From Desulfobacter vibrioformis DSM 8776 (GTDB taxonomy: Bacteria; Desulfobacterota; Desulfobacteria; Desulfobacterales; Desulfobacteraceae): 64,000 nucleotides of DNA. The stretch covers positions 1-64,000 of the forward strand of contig NZ_JQKJ01000019.1 in assembly GCF_000745975.1 (NCBI RefSeq). Reading direction: 5' to 3'. The stretch's first letter is position 1. Each line of letters opens with the position of its first letter. The position numbers and the translations under genes were made by a program. The notes below the pieces were generated by a model. The model was not told where the DNA came from and searched no databases. It worked only from the letters and a program-made list of their open reading frames with translations. Positions 1 through 8,840 of this stretch are shown here, one piece after another.

Positions 1-793
1 TTGTCAGATGCCACAAATCTCTTGCACGCACTTTCTCAATATTAAAGCGTTCGCAAAGTTGTCCGATTACTGTTTCGACTTCTCTGCGAACCGATGTCAT
101 AATTCGGACGGATTCTGGAGGACGGTCATCTTTCATATTCGAACGAAAAGGTGTCTGCAGATCAATGCCGTACAAAAGCAATTCGTTATGTAGAAAGTCG
201 CTTATATAACCTTTATCCCCAATGACGAGCCCCCGGATGCCGCAAAGCATTTCCCACAAGGCATCCCGTTCCTCGGCGTTGGCAGCAGTCAGGGTGAAGG
301 ACGAAATTACACCAGAAAGGCTGATCAGCACATGGCCTTTGAATCCGTAATATTTTTCATCTTTGGCGGCACAATATCCGTATGTGGCATCACCTTTGAA
401 AATTCGGGAAAAATAAGCCCGTTTGAAATGACATACAGGTAATGGAAAACCGTCAACAAGATGAATATTGTCATCAAAGGCTCCACATTCTTTTGCAAAC
501 CTGCGCTGAAGTTTTAATTTCCAATACCAGAGATTTGCGGCTTGGCGCGCAAAGGTTGTCCGGCAACCAAGATCGGGAAAAAAGTGTAGCCAATGACGCC
601 GAAAGTATTCCCATATCCCCTTATCGGTGTCAATTCCGATGTATTCACCCACAATTTCCATGGTAATGACCTCGCTATCGGATAGCGAAGGAGGAAAACC
701 CCGGCTGCGTAATTTTATACCCCGGGAAATTTCTTTCAAAGAATCATCTGTCCGACAATATATTTCAATTATAAAATCTTCTATTGACAACAT
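1..793 (-). mobile_element. IS982-type transposase, 3' end beyond window
   Basis: A continuous minus-strand reading frame begins with ATG at 793 and runs without a stop to the left edge (264 codons seen; the family is usually near 290-300). Reading the translation, I see the family pattern SDSEVITMEIVGEY (about residues 38-51), FRRHW (64-68), VDGFP with the first acidic residue D114, IGDKGYISDF with D193, and RREVETVIGQL with E240. These fit a DDE transposase of the IS982/IS4-like type. The outer end of the element probably lies between the start codon and about 850, but the other terminal repeat is outside the window, so I cannot define the inverted repeats. The family call rests on recalled motifs. 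Confidence 0.8.
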
Positions 794-849
794 AACTCTA
801 TCCTCCCTGTCTGATATTATCAGTGCCTATCGGGAATATAATCATGTTG

Positions 850-1683
850 TCAAAAAAAGTTGCACATCACGTCATTTTTAGAAAAAAAATCTTTCGATAT
901 CCCTACAATAGTAAATGCATCTATGTATGATTTGTAGTAGCGCCCCATATCATATAAAAATATGCAATACATTTTTTGAAATTGTTTTTTGTCTGTCCTA
1001 AACTCAGGATACATAGAGTTCAGTTTTTCATTAGATTTAATATAATTAACTATTAATGGCACTTCGTTTTTTTGTTCAATTTTTATCTTATTGGTTTTAT
1101 TAATTTCATCTTTAATCCTCTCTACCTTAGTTGTAAGTTTCCATATTTGCGAGGGGATTTTTATTGTTTGAAAATTTATCTTTTCAGTTTTCTCTTCCAG
1201 TTCTGAAATAGCATTATCCACGTTTAATATTTTTTCCTGAAATAATTTATTCATTTTATCGTTTGCACTATCAATTTCTGCATTGAGTTTTTCAATATTT
1301 GCAACGACACAATCAAATTGTATTTTAAGTGATTGACCATTTCTAACATCAAAATAAAAAGATGATAGAAGGGTAATCAGAATAGACAAAACTACAGATG
1401 CTGCGAATATTTTTATGGACTGAGATTTGGCTTCTTTGGAAGGGACTTCAAAAAGCTCCTTAATCAACAAAGAATAGTTTGAATTCTTAAAGTTTTGAGC
1501 TAACGCCGTCTTTTCTTCAGCTATTTTTTTTTCTTCAGCTATCTTTTTTACTTCTATAGTGAGGTTTGCTATTTCATCTCTGTATTTGTCTGCTTTTCGT
1601 TGCTCTTCAACTGCTTTTCTTTGTTCTTCCTCTAACCGAGCCTTTAGTTCTTCAATTATTTCTGTGATAGGCTTATCGTTCAT
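850..1683 (-). CDS. Coiled-coil protein with one membrane segment, unknown function
   Basis: About 277 residues if started at the ATG at 1683 (MNDKPITEI); an upstream in-frame ATG at 1746 would add 21 residues but leads into an atypical hydrophobic stretch. The N-terminal 70 residues are charged heptad-like coiled coil rich in E, K and A (EEEQRKAVEEQRKADKY). One transmembrane segment follows (IFAASVVLSILITLLSSFYF, near residues 90-110), then a second long coiled coil rich in K, E and N. I do not recognise a family. The DNA is AT-rich compared with its right-hand neighbours. The reading frame ends exactly where the adjacent IS appears to begin, so the C-terminus may be truncated or altered by that insertion. 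Confidence 0.55.
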   Translation of the reverse strand: MNDKPITEIIEELKARLEEEQRKAVEEQRKADKYRDEIANLTIEVKKIAEEKKIAEEKTALAQNFKNSNYSLLIKELFEVPSKEAKSQSIKIFAASVVLSILITLLSSFYFDVRNGQSLKIQFDCVVANIEKLNAEIDSANDKMNKLFQEKILNVDNAISELEEKTEKINFQTIKIPSQIWKLTTKVERIKDEINKTNKIKIEQKNEVPLIVNYIKSNEKLNSMYPEFRTDKKQFQKMYCIFLYDMGRYYKSYIDAFTIVGISKDFFSKNDVMCNFF

Positions 1684-1759
1684 GAAAACTATCCCAAATA
1701 ACATACAAAAATTACTGGTAATTAATTTATCCCTGGTTAATTTCAAGGCACAACAGTGA

Positions 1760-2098
1760 AATAGGCAGAATGGGCCAATATGGTAATAGGCAGATTCTGT
1801 CTATTCATTTTATAATTTTTATTTTCGTTTCATTTTTTCATAGCTGGATGCCCTTGCAGCTTGAAAAGTTGAATGATTTAACCGAGTTCATCCGGTTGGT
1901 AAGAAAACCAAAACCCAGATACAGTGGAAAATATCCTGACTACCACCTGGGAGGCAAGGGAAAATTTCAATTATTGGAGTTCGTTTTTTGCAAAAGGTCT
2001 GACAGCAGGCCTATTCAGCCTATGATGCAAGGCACTATATGGGTCAAAAGGCACATGACTTTGTGCTCTTATAAAAAATAGTCTTAAATATCAACGTA
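1760..2098. other. Intergenic stretch with a doubtful small frame
   Basis: About 340 bases between the coiled-coil gene and hisA. A plus-strand frame of 103 codons (1770-2081) is open, but it has no clear ribosome binding site, mixed composition and no family I recognise. I regard it as more likely a decayed remnant or chance frame than a gene. Confidence 0.3.
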
Positions 2099-2863
2099 TT
2101 ATTTTTGATTCTTGTGCCATGCCACCACCTCCTGGTAAGGGATGGTGCCGCCAAATATGTCCAGGGCTGAACCGATGGTCAGGTCCACACGGCCATTGCC
2201 AAGGGTTTTTACCCGGTCCAGGTCTGCAGACCGGCTTGCTCCCCCGGCATAGGTGGCAGGGATGGGACTGTGTTCCCCTAACAGCACCACCAGTTCTTCC
2301 TGGATCCCCTGCATTTTGCCTTCCACATCCACGCCGTGGATTAAAAACTCGTCACAGAATGCGGACAGATGTTCCAGGGTGGCCGGGGTTACGGCCTTTT
2401 CTGTGAAATTTTGCCAGCGGTCTGTCACAATCCAGAACTGACCGTCCCTTTTCCGGCAGCTCAGATCCAGAACCAGGCGGTTTTTACCCACGGCATTCAC
2501 CAGGGTATTGAGCTTATCCATGTCCATGCGGCCTTGGGAGAAAACATACGACGTGACGATGACATGGGATGCGCCTGCATCCAGAAAGGTATGTGCATTT
2601 CCAGGATTAATGCCGCCGCCCATCTGAAGACCGCCGGGAAAAGCCTGCAGCGCGTCAAGGGCTGATTTGGTATTTCCCGGGCCAAGGGCAATGACATGGC
2701 CGCCGGAAAGCTGGTCTGCCTGGTACATCCGTGCGAACTGTTCCGGGGTCCGGGTGCTTTCAAAATTGGTGACAAGGCTGTCCTGGGTGTTGTCGCACAG
2801 GGTGGCGCCCACAATCTGGACCACTTTGCCGTTTCGAAGATCAATGCAGGGTCGAAATTTCAT
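2099..2863 (-). CDS. hisA: Eukaryote-type HisA, ProFAR isomerase
   Basis: 254 residues, a (beta/alpha)8-barrel isomerase that converts ProFAR to PRFAR in histidine synthesis in the cytoplasm. The sequence begins FRPCIDLRNGKVVQIVGATL and has QMGGGIN near residue 80, VIVTSYVF near 100, LDLSCRKRDGQFWIVTDRWQ near 135, EFLIHGVDVEGK near 170, TYAGGASRSADLDRV near 205 and DLTIGSALDIFGG near 230. This pattern matches the separate lineage typified by yeast His6 rather than ordinary bacterial HisA. It is the last gene of the leftward Mla-like operon, 32 bases after the lipoprotein gene. No other his gene is nearby. The molecular call is firm by motif recall; the reason for its place in a lipid-transport operon is unknown. 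Confidence 0.88.
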   Translation of the reverse strand: MKFRPCIDLRNGKVVQIVGATLCDNTQDSLVTNFESTRTPEQFARMYQADQLSGGHVIALGPGNTKSALDALQAFPGGLQMGGGINPGNAHTFLDAGASHVIVTSYVFSQGRMDMDKLNTLVNAVGKNRLVLDLSCRKRDGQFWIVTDRWQNFTEKAVTPATLEHLSAFCDEFLIHGVDVEGKMQGIQEELVVLLGEHSPIPATYAGGASRSADLDRVKTLGNGRVDLTIGSALDIFGGTIPYQEVVAWHKNQK

Positions 2864-2895
2864 ATGGCATACTCAAAATAAGAAACTCAAAAAAA

Positions 2896-3555
2896 TTATG
2901 GGTTATCCGCCGGGGCCGGCATTGTTTGAAAATCCGACAGAATATTGTTAACAATGCCGGTCAGTCCGCGGTTGAGGGCCTTTATATACCCCTTGGGGCT
3001 GGTGTCGCTGCCCAGGGGAATTTGCGCGGAATAGGTTTTTGCCAGAACCGGCGTGAACCCGTCTTTGTTCAACCGGTCAAGGTTCAGGGCCATGGCCACC
3101 ACAGCCGATACCGCGGATGGGTTGCGCTGGTCACAATAAAGCGCTGTGATTTTACCCCATAACTGGAAAATATCGTCCGGAACCTGGTTTTGGGGGGCCG
3201 GTGCAAACTGAGGCGAGTTGACCAGGGCTTCAAGCATCACATCACTGATCATACGGGCCGGAGGTGTCATATAGTTGTTATAATAATCCTGGGTAAACCG
3301 GTTCTGATCCACCCGGTAGACAAATCCCGCGCCGCCGAATTCCGGTGAAATGTCCAGGCGCTTGACCACCAACGGGGCACCTGCTGACCGGTTGCCTTGG
3401 GCCGCAGGTGTGTTGCAGTCTGCACAAAGCTTGAACATCTGTTTTTCCGTGTAATCATTTTTAATCCCGCATCCGGCAAAAAAAGCTGCTGCAGTTAAGA
3501 TGCAGGCCATTATCACAAAAAGGGGCAAACGCGTTAAGGGGCGATGGCAGTTCAT
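2896..3555 (-). CDS. ABC transport auxiliary lipoprotein (PqiC/MCE-associated)
   Basis: 219 residues. The N-terminus has a lipoprotein signal: a positive start, a hydrophobic stretch (LFVIMACILTAAAFFAGC) and a lipobox FAGC with the lipidated cysteine at about C29. The mature protein contains LVVKRLDISPEFGG, FVYRVDQNRF and MISDVMLEAL, which fit the ABC-type auxiliary lipoprotein family that accompanies MCE systems. It lies 6 bases after the MCE gene, in the order permease, ATPase, MCE protein, lipoprotein. It probably sits in the periplasm or on the outer membrane and links the MCE shuttle to that membrane; that role is inferred from the family. Confidence 0.85.
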   Translation of the reverse strand: MNCHRPLTRLPLFVIMACILTAAAFFAGCGIKNDYTEKQMFKLCADCNTPAAQGNRSAGAPLVVKRLDISPEFGGAGFVYRVDQNRFTQDYYNNYMTPPARMISDVMLEALVNSPQFAPAPQNQVPDDIFQLWGKITALYCDQRNPSAVSAVVAMALNLDRLNKDGFTPVLAKTYSAQIPLGSDTSPKGYIKALNRGLTGIVNNILSDFQTMPAPADNP

Positions 3556-3561
3556 AACGGT

Positions 3562-4632
3562 TTATTTCTCCTTTCCTGATGTGGATGTTTTTCTGGCAGG
3601 CGGGGCCTCCATGAGAATTCTGCCCGGGTATTCACGCAGTTCCCGGGTAAACTGGTTGAGGTTTTCTGTGGTATCCTCCAGGTTCCCGATGGTTTTCTCG
3701 ATGACATCCGCATTTGTCCAGATCATGTTTTCCAGTAACCGGGATGTTTTTTCAAGGCTGGCAAGGACTGTATTCATTTTTTCGGACATGTTGGTCAATT
3801 TTCCTTCATAACCTTGTTCCAGGCCGGTGGCCATGCGCTTGAAACTGCCTGATGCCGTATTGATATCTGCCAGGGTCTGTTTGATGGGAACTTTTGCCTC
3901 CTGAACAATCTGCTTTAAATCTGCCACAGATGCGCCTGCATCGGCCAGAAGCTGTTTGACCTGGCCGGATGTCAGGATTTTGGCCAGGTCCTTATTGGTC
4001 TGGCGAAGTTCCTTGAACAGGCTTTCTGCCTGGGCAGATACTTTTGTGATATTCAGTCCCTTGAGAAGGGCTGAAAGATCCTCTTTCATCTCTTTGAAGT
4101 CCAGGGAGCCCAAGGTTTCCATTGCCTGACTCAGAGCGTCCGATACCTGTTTGATGTTGCTGGGCTGGGACGGCACATAAAGGTTTTCAGGGGTCCAGGT
4201 GATTTTAAGGTCATCTGGCCCGGGTTTTTTATAATCGGTTTCCAGGTAGGCGGAGCCGGTCAGCCCGTTAAAGGATAAAAATACGGAAAGACCGTCTTTG
4301 ACTGCTTTTTTCATACGTTCCTCAGGATTTTTTCCGGTCTGCCCCACATAACAGTCTTCGGACAGGGAAAAGGTGACCAGAACGTAATTTGAGGCAATGT
4401 CATAAACCTTTGTGGGGGTGGTGATGGATTTTACAGCGCCGATTTTTACCCCTTTGTATTTAACCTCCGAGCCGATGTCCAGACCCTGGACAGATTCGTT
4501 AAAATAGGTTTCGGCAAGGGTTTCTGTCTTGAGAAACTGGCCTGCACCAAGGGCTATCAACATGGCCGCAGTCAGTGCAAAGGCCAGGATGACAAAAAGG
4601 CCGAGTTTAAAATAATTGGTTTTCTGGGTCAT
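3562..4632 (-). CDS. MCE-domain (MlaD-like) lipid transport protein
   Basis: 356 residues. One N-terminal membrane anchor (about residues 10-28), then an MCE domain at about 36-115 containing YFNESVQGLDIGSEVKYKGVKIG, the usual opening of MlaD-like domains. The C-terminal half is long and helical with coiled-coil character (LFKELRQTNKDLAKIL; METLGSLDFKEMKEDLSALL) and ends in a basic tail. Such proteins form a periplasmic ring or tube that carries phospholipid between membranes. It is 20 bases downstream of the ATPase gene. The length is greater than E. coli MlaD (about 180 residues) and closer to longer PqiB/YebT-like or deltaproteobacterial forms with a single MCE domain. Confidence 0.9.
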   Translation of the reverse strand: MTQKTNYFKLGLFVILAFALTAAMLIALGAGQFLKTETLAETYFNESVQGLDIGSEVKYKGVKIGAVKSITTPTKVYDIASNYVLVTFSLSEDCYVGQTGKNPEERMKKAVKDGLSVFLSFNGLTGSAYLETDYKKPGPDDLKITWTPENLYVPSQPSNIKQVSDALSQAMETLGSLDFKEMKEDLSALLKGLNITKVSAQAESLFKELRQTNKDLAKILTSGQVKQLLADAGASVADLKQIVQEAKVPIKQTLADINTASGSFKRMATGLEQGYEGKLTNMSEKMNTVLASLEKTSRLLENMIWTNADVIEKTIGNLEDTTENLNQFTRELREYPGRILMEAPPARKTSTSGKEK

Positions 4633-4652
4633 GGTCGGGTTCCAAAGGGGTT

Positions 4653-5399
4653 TTATGGGTTCCGGTTAAAAAATTTATATACATATGGATTTGACGGATC
4701 GGTTTTGAGCTTTTTGGGATCGCCCTGGGCAATGATGCCTTTTTCCGTTTTGCCCAGCATGATCACCCGGTCGGAAATGGCCAGAATGCTTTCGAGCTCA
4801 TGGGTGACAATGACAAAGGTGATGTTAAGGGCCCCTGCCAGTTCCAGGATCAGGCGGTCCAGTTCGGCAGAGGTTAAGGGGTCCAGCCCGGCAGAGGGTT
4901 CGTCCAGAAACAGGATGGCCGGATCAAGGGCCATGGCCCGGGCAATGGCTGCCCTTTTTTTCATGCCGCCGCTCAGCTCGTCGGGCAGAAGATAAAGGGC
5001 ATGGCCCATGTCAACCAGATCCAGTTTGACCCGGGCAATGGCTTCAATGGCTTGCCGGGGAAGATCCGTGAACTCTATCAGGGGAAGCGTGATGTTTTCC
5101 AGCACAGTCATGGAGCCGAACAGGGCCCCGTTCTGGAATGCCACGCCAATGGTGGCCAGCAGCCGGTTGCGCGCCTTTCCCCGGGCCGTTACCATATCTT
5201 CGCCATGGATGAGGATCTGGCCGGACACCGGCGGCACCAGGCCGATCATGTGTTTGAGCACCGTGCTTTTGCCGCAGCCGGAACCGCCGAGGATAACAAA
5301 CACCTCACCACTTTGGATATCAAAGTTGAGATCTTCCATAATGGCGTTGTTGTTATACCCGGCAAAAAGGTGCCGGACATTGATAATGGTTTCGTTCAT
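4653..5399 (-). CDS. Mla-type ABC transporter ATPase
   Basis: 248 residues, a cytoplasmic ABC ATPase. Walker A is GGSGCGKST near residue 38, the signature is LSGGMKKRAAIARA near 141, Walker B with the catalytic glutamate is ILFLDEPSAGLDP near 160 and the switch histidine is in VTHEL near 195. The GMKKR form of the signature is typical of MlaF-like ATPases. The start codon overlaps the stop of the permease gene by 4 bases, which points to translational coupling. It powers phospholipid movement with the permease and MCE protein encoded on either side. Confidence 0.93.
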   Translation of the reverse strand: MNETIINVRHLFAGYNNNAIMEDLNFDIQSGEVFVILGGSGCGKSTVLKHMIGLVPPVSGQILIHGEDMVTARGKARNRLLATIGVAFQNGALFGSMTVLENITLPLIEFTDLPRQAIEAIARVKLDLVDMGHALYLLPDELSGGMKKRAAIARAMALDPAILFLDEPSAGLDPLTSAELDRLILELAGALNITFVIVTHELESILAISDRVIMLGKTEKGIIAQGDPKKLKTDPSNPYVYKFFNRNP

Positions 5400-6511
5400 A
5401 TGCCCAGATAATAGAAAATTACGGAAAAAACACCGTCAAATACAGCAATCAAAACGATGGAGGATACCACAGCCCTTGTGGTGGCATCTCCCACGGCAGA
5501 AGGCCCCCTCAGGGTCTGATACCCCCGGATACAGCCGGTGGCGGCAATGAGAAGGCCGAATACAAAACATTTGGCAAGGCCCCCGGCAAAGTCTTCCCAG
5601 GAGACAAATCCCACCACCTGGTTATAATAGGCGATCGGCGGGTAGCCAAGGGAAACAATGACAACCATACCGCCAAGGATGCCCACAAAATTGGAAAATA
5701 CCGTTAAAAGCGGCGTGATCAGGGTGGCGGCAATGACCCGGGGCACAATCAGAAATCTGACCGGCTCCATACCCATGACCGTGAGCGCGTCAATTTCCTC
5801 GTTGATTTTCATGGTGCCGATTTCCGCAGCAAAGGCAGATGCGGACCGGCCGGCCAGCACAATGGCGGTCATCAGGGGCCCAAGCTCCCTGACCATGGCA
5901 ATGCCGATGAGGTTGGCCACATATATTTCCGCGCCGAACATCCGCATGGGAATGGCGGCCTGGAAGGCCATGACCAGGCCCACGATAAATGAAATCAGCG
6001 CCACAATGGGCAGCGCGTTCACCCCGGAACGTTCCGCCACCATCCAGGTGTCTGCCCACCGGACCCGGCCTGGATTTTTTATGCAGGAAAACAGGGCCGC
6101 CGTGATCTCTCCGACCATGGTGATGAACATTTTAACATCTTCAAGGGAGGTAATCAGATCTTCACCGGTTTTTTCAATATAGGAAGTCTTTGGCGGCGGG
6201 GCTGCTGCGTCGTTTTTTGATTTTTGGGCCAGTTCCAGAAGCGGGGAAAATTCATTTTTGACCCCGGTCACAAAGCCGGGCTGTTCTGCCGGTGTGCTGC
6301 CTGCCAGTCGGCTTAAATGGGAGATAAAGGTGGCACCGGCCATGTCCATGTAATCAACGGATCCAAGATCGATCCGGATTTTTTCCTGGCCTGGGTTGTT
6401 AACCGTTTTAACTGCGGTATCCCATAACCGGGCCACGCCCGGGGCATCCAGCCGTCCTGAAAAAAGCATTGCCGTTGTGTGGTTTACGGTTTCAATGTTC
6501 AGCTCCGGCAA
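5396..6511 (-). CDS. MlaE-type permease with N-terminal STAS domain
   Basis: 371 residues. The first 90 or so form a STAS-like domain (IRIDLGSVDYMDMAGATFISHLSRLAG), the rest is an MlaE permease with several membrane segments and the family pattern MVRELGPLMTAIVLAGRSASAFAAEIGTM split over about residues 205-235, followed by INEEIDALTVMGMEP. In E. coli the STAS protein MlaB is separate; here it is fused to the permease, as in several Desulfobacterota and plant-plastid-like systems. It is the first gene of the Mla-like operon and lies about 90 bases after prmA. Confidence 0.92.
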   Translation of the reverse strand: MPELNIETVNHTTAMLFSGRLDAPGVARLWDTAVKTVNNPGQEKIRIDLGSVDYMDMAGATFISHLSRLAGSTPAEQPGFVTGVKNEFSPLLELAQKSKNDAAAPPPKTSYIEKTGEDLITSLEDVKMFITMVGEITAALFSCIKNPGRVRWADTWMVAERSGVNALPIVALISFIVGLVMAFQAAIPMRMFGAEIYVANLIGIAMVRELGPLMTAIVLAGRSASAFAAEIGTMKINEEIDALTVMGMEPVRFLIVPRVIAATLITPLLTVFSNFVGILGGMVVIVSLGYPPIAYYNQVVGFVSWEDFAGGLAKCFVFGLLIAATGCIRGYQTLRGPSAVGDATTRAVVSSIVLIAVFDGVFSVIFYYLGI

Positions 6512-6599
6512 AATATCCCCTTGTCCCTTAATATTGTTTCTTTTATGGGCCGCACCATGTGTTACGATTCGGGGATTAAACCATGTTTATGACAGGGAA

Positions 6600-7523
6600 T
6601 CAAGGTGTGATCAAACGAACCACCAGCGCCACCCACCCCTCCTGGTTGATTTTCCGGATGCACCTGAGGTTTTCGGCCCCAAGGGCTGCGTAAATATCCG
6701 GCACGCGCTCCTCAATGATGCCCGAAAGGATGGCAATTCCGTCCGGTGCCATGCGGGCCGCGATATCCGGCATGATGGATACGATAACCTGGGCAATGAT
6801 GTTGGCGCAGATAAGGTCGTACCGGATTGCAGGTGTTTGATCCAAAGTTGCTGCCCCAAGGCCGAAATGGTCCGGTGAAATTCCGTTTTTTTCCAGATTC
6901 TGCCGGGTGATATCCACGGCCACAGGGTCCACATCAATGCCGGTCATGGCGCCCGCTCCAAGCTTTGCAGCCCCGATCATCAGTATGCCGGACCCGCACC
7001 CCACATCCAGCAGGGTTTTGCCCGGCTGTACATGTTCTTCCAAAAGGGCCAGGCACATGGATGTGGTGGGGTGGGTGCCTGTGCCGAATGCCATGCCCGG
7101 ATCAATGTGGATAATAATCTCTCCGGGTGCAGGGGAATAGTCCTTCCATTCGGGTTTCACCACAATTTTGTCCGTAATCCGGGTGACGTTGAAATAGTCT
7201 TTCCAGGCATGGGCCCAGTCTTTTTCATTCACCACTTCCAATAAAATATCCACCTGGACAGCCATATCAGACAGTCCTGACAGACGTTCCTTGATTTTGG
7301 AAATCATAATATCAGAATCATCCGTATCCGGCAGGTACCCGATAATGCTGTTGTGCTCAGGCAGTTTCAGGGTACGGGTGCCGAACCCCTCATCCGGTTC
7401 GGGGATGGGAACCTCACAGATTACGCCTTTCAGGTTGAATGAAAAGAAAATATGGCAGATCACTTCTTCGGCAAGTTCAATATTGTCTGCATCAAACCGG
7501 GCAGTCACTTTTTTGAATTTCAT
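6600..7523 (-). CDS. prmA: Ribosomal protein L11 methyltransferase
   Basis: About 307 residues from the ATG at 7523 (MKFKKVTARFD); the frame stays open 41 codons further upstream, but that part is unlike the family. It uses SAM to methylate lysines of ribosomal protein L11. Seen: GMAFGTGTHPTTSMCL near residue 140, the SAM-binding motif LDVGCGSGILMIGAAKLGA near 170, VDVDPVAV-type acidic loop (GIDVDPVAVD), and the NIIAQ motif (DLICANIIAQV) near 235. The Mla-like operon follows in the same direction, but with a 90-base gap, so co-transcription is possible and not certain. Confidence 0.92.
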   Translation of the reverse strand: MKFKKVTARFDADNIELAEEVICHIFFSFNLKGVICEVPIPEPDEGFGTRTLKLPEHNSIIGYLPDTDDSDIMISKIKERLSGLSDMAVQVDILLEVVNEKDWAHAWKDYFNVTRITDKIVVKPEWKDYSPAPGEIIIHIDPGMAFGTGTHPTTSMCLALLEEHVQPGKTLLDVGCGSGILMIGAAKLGAGAMTGIDVDPVAVDITRQNLEKNGISPDHFGLGAATLDQTPAIRYDLICANIIAQVIVSIMPDIAARMAPDGIAILSGIIEERVPDIYAALGAENLRCIRKINQEGWVALVVRLITP

Positions 7524-7836
7524 GGTATTTTCCGTTGCTTTTTTGTTGCGGGCTTGGGGCCCATCCGGGTTATATATCAACATTATCGTTAACAATCCAT
7601 ACCTGCCTGGCCTAACGGTAAAGCAGGCCGTTTTTATAAAATTCATGGGACAGTGGCATGCCGCAGCAAGAGCCTGGGAAACAGGTAAAAAAGTTTCCCA
7701 TCCTAATTATTATCTAATAGTTTTCTCATATTTACATGAAGATATTTCTTGGATTATCGTACCTGATTGGCTAAAAGAGTAGAGCCGTGTATAAATTCAG
7801 GAAAGGGTGGAGAGCCGCACTTTTTTATGAAAAACA

Positions 7837-8829
7837 ATGCTGGAAAATAAGTTGATTAAAAATACATGTATTAAAAATTACCGGGTGCTTCGTCTCCTGC
7901 TGACGGTTTCAGTCATATCCTGTGCATGTATTTTTAGTCATGGCGCATTGGCCCGGGGGCAAGACAATCCCCTGGGCCGTGCAGAACCCGGGACACCTCT
8001 GGCAGGCGATGTCATCAATTTCGGTGTGGAATATCTGGAGTCCGAGGCTGTTATGAACCAGGCCTTTGTCCCACTTTTAAATTATATGGGTGAGAAGCTT
8101 GGAAAACAATTTGTCATCAACTATTTCCTTGAAGATAAAGATATTTTAACCCACCTTGTCAACGGACGTATCCAGGTGGCGCATTTTTCTTCCCAGTCCT
8201 ATGCCAGAGCCCTGATGACCCATGAATCCGATGTACATTATATTGCAACCGTGAGCAATTCCGGGGATGATCCTTCTGATTTTTATTATGGATATATTTT
8301 TACCAGAAAAGATAACCCGGCCCAAAACCTTAGGGATCTGAAAGGGTATAGTTTCGGCTTTGTCAACCGGACATCGGGCAGTGGATATTACTATCCGCTG
8401 ATGCTTTGCCTGAAAGCCGGGATTGATCCCCAAACGTTTTTTTCCAGAATCCTTTTTCTTGGGGAGCATCCTGATGTTACCCAATGGGTGATCAATGGAA
8501 AAGCCGATGCCGGGGCAACCTATGACGGCAATTTTCGAAACGCCATGCAGCAGTGCGGCAACTGTTTGAAAATTATTGAAAAAACCCCGCCCATCCCCAA
8601 TGAACCCTGGGTGGCCGGAAAAGGCGTGTCCCGGGAAATGATAAACAAGATACAGCAGATTCTTTTGTCAATATCTTCAGACAGTTGTTCTGCAGATGGA
8701 ACACCTGCCATTAATCCGGGGCTCCGGCAACAGCTTGAGATTGATTCGTTTACAGTCCATGATCCCTCCTTTTACCAGGTCGTTGTGGATATGCTCCATT
8801 ACACGGAAAACATGTCCCGGGAAAACTGA
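7837..8829 (+). CDS. PhnD-like periplasmic binding protein paired with a sensor kinase
   Basis: 330 residues with a Sec signal peptide (hydrophobic stretch LRLLLTVSVISCACIF ending near residue 40). The mature part has INFGVEYLESEAVMNQAF, LVNGRIQVAHFSSQSY, SGYIFTRKDN-type core (YGYIFTRKDNPAQNLRDLKG) and VNRTSGSGYYYPL, matching the phosphate/phosphite/phosphonate binding family (PhnD, PF12974-like). No ABC permease or ATPase is nearby. Instead a membrane hybrid kinase begins 11 bases later. The likely role is ligand sensing in the periplasm for that kinase rather than uptake; this is inferred from the context. Confidence 0.82.
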   Translation: MLENKLIKNTCIKNYRVLRLLLTVSVISCACIFSHGALARGQDNPLGRAEPGTPLAGDVINFGVEYLESEAVMNQAFVPLLNYMGEKLGKQFVINYFLEDKDILTHLVNGRIQVAHFSSQSYARALMTHESDVHYIATVSNSGDDPSDFYYGYIFTRKDNPAQNLRDLKGYSFGFVNRTSGSGYYYPLMLCLKAGIDPQTFFSRILFLGEHPDVTQWVINGKADAGATYDGNFRNAMQQCGNCLKIIEKTPPIPNEPWVAGKGVSREMINKIQQILLSISSDSCSADGTPAINPGLRQQLEIDSFTVHDPSFYQVVVDMLHYTENMSREN

Positions 8830-8840
8830 AACAAATCCCA

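Noticed and set aside
7837-8829. Phosphonate ABC importer
   Set aside because: Only the binding protein is present; no phnC or phnE-like gene is near. The same holds for the copies at 26215 and 45258.
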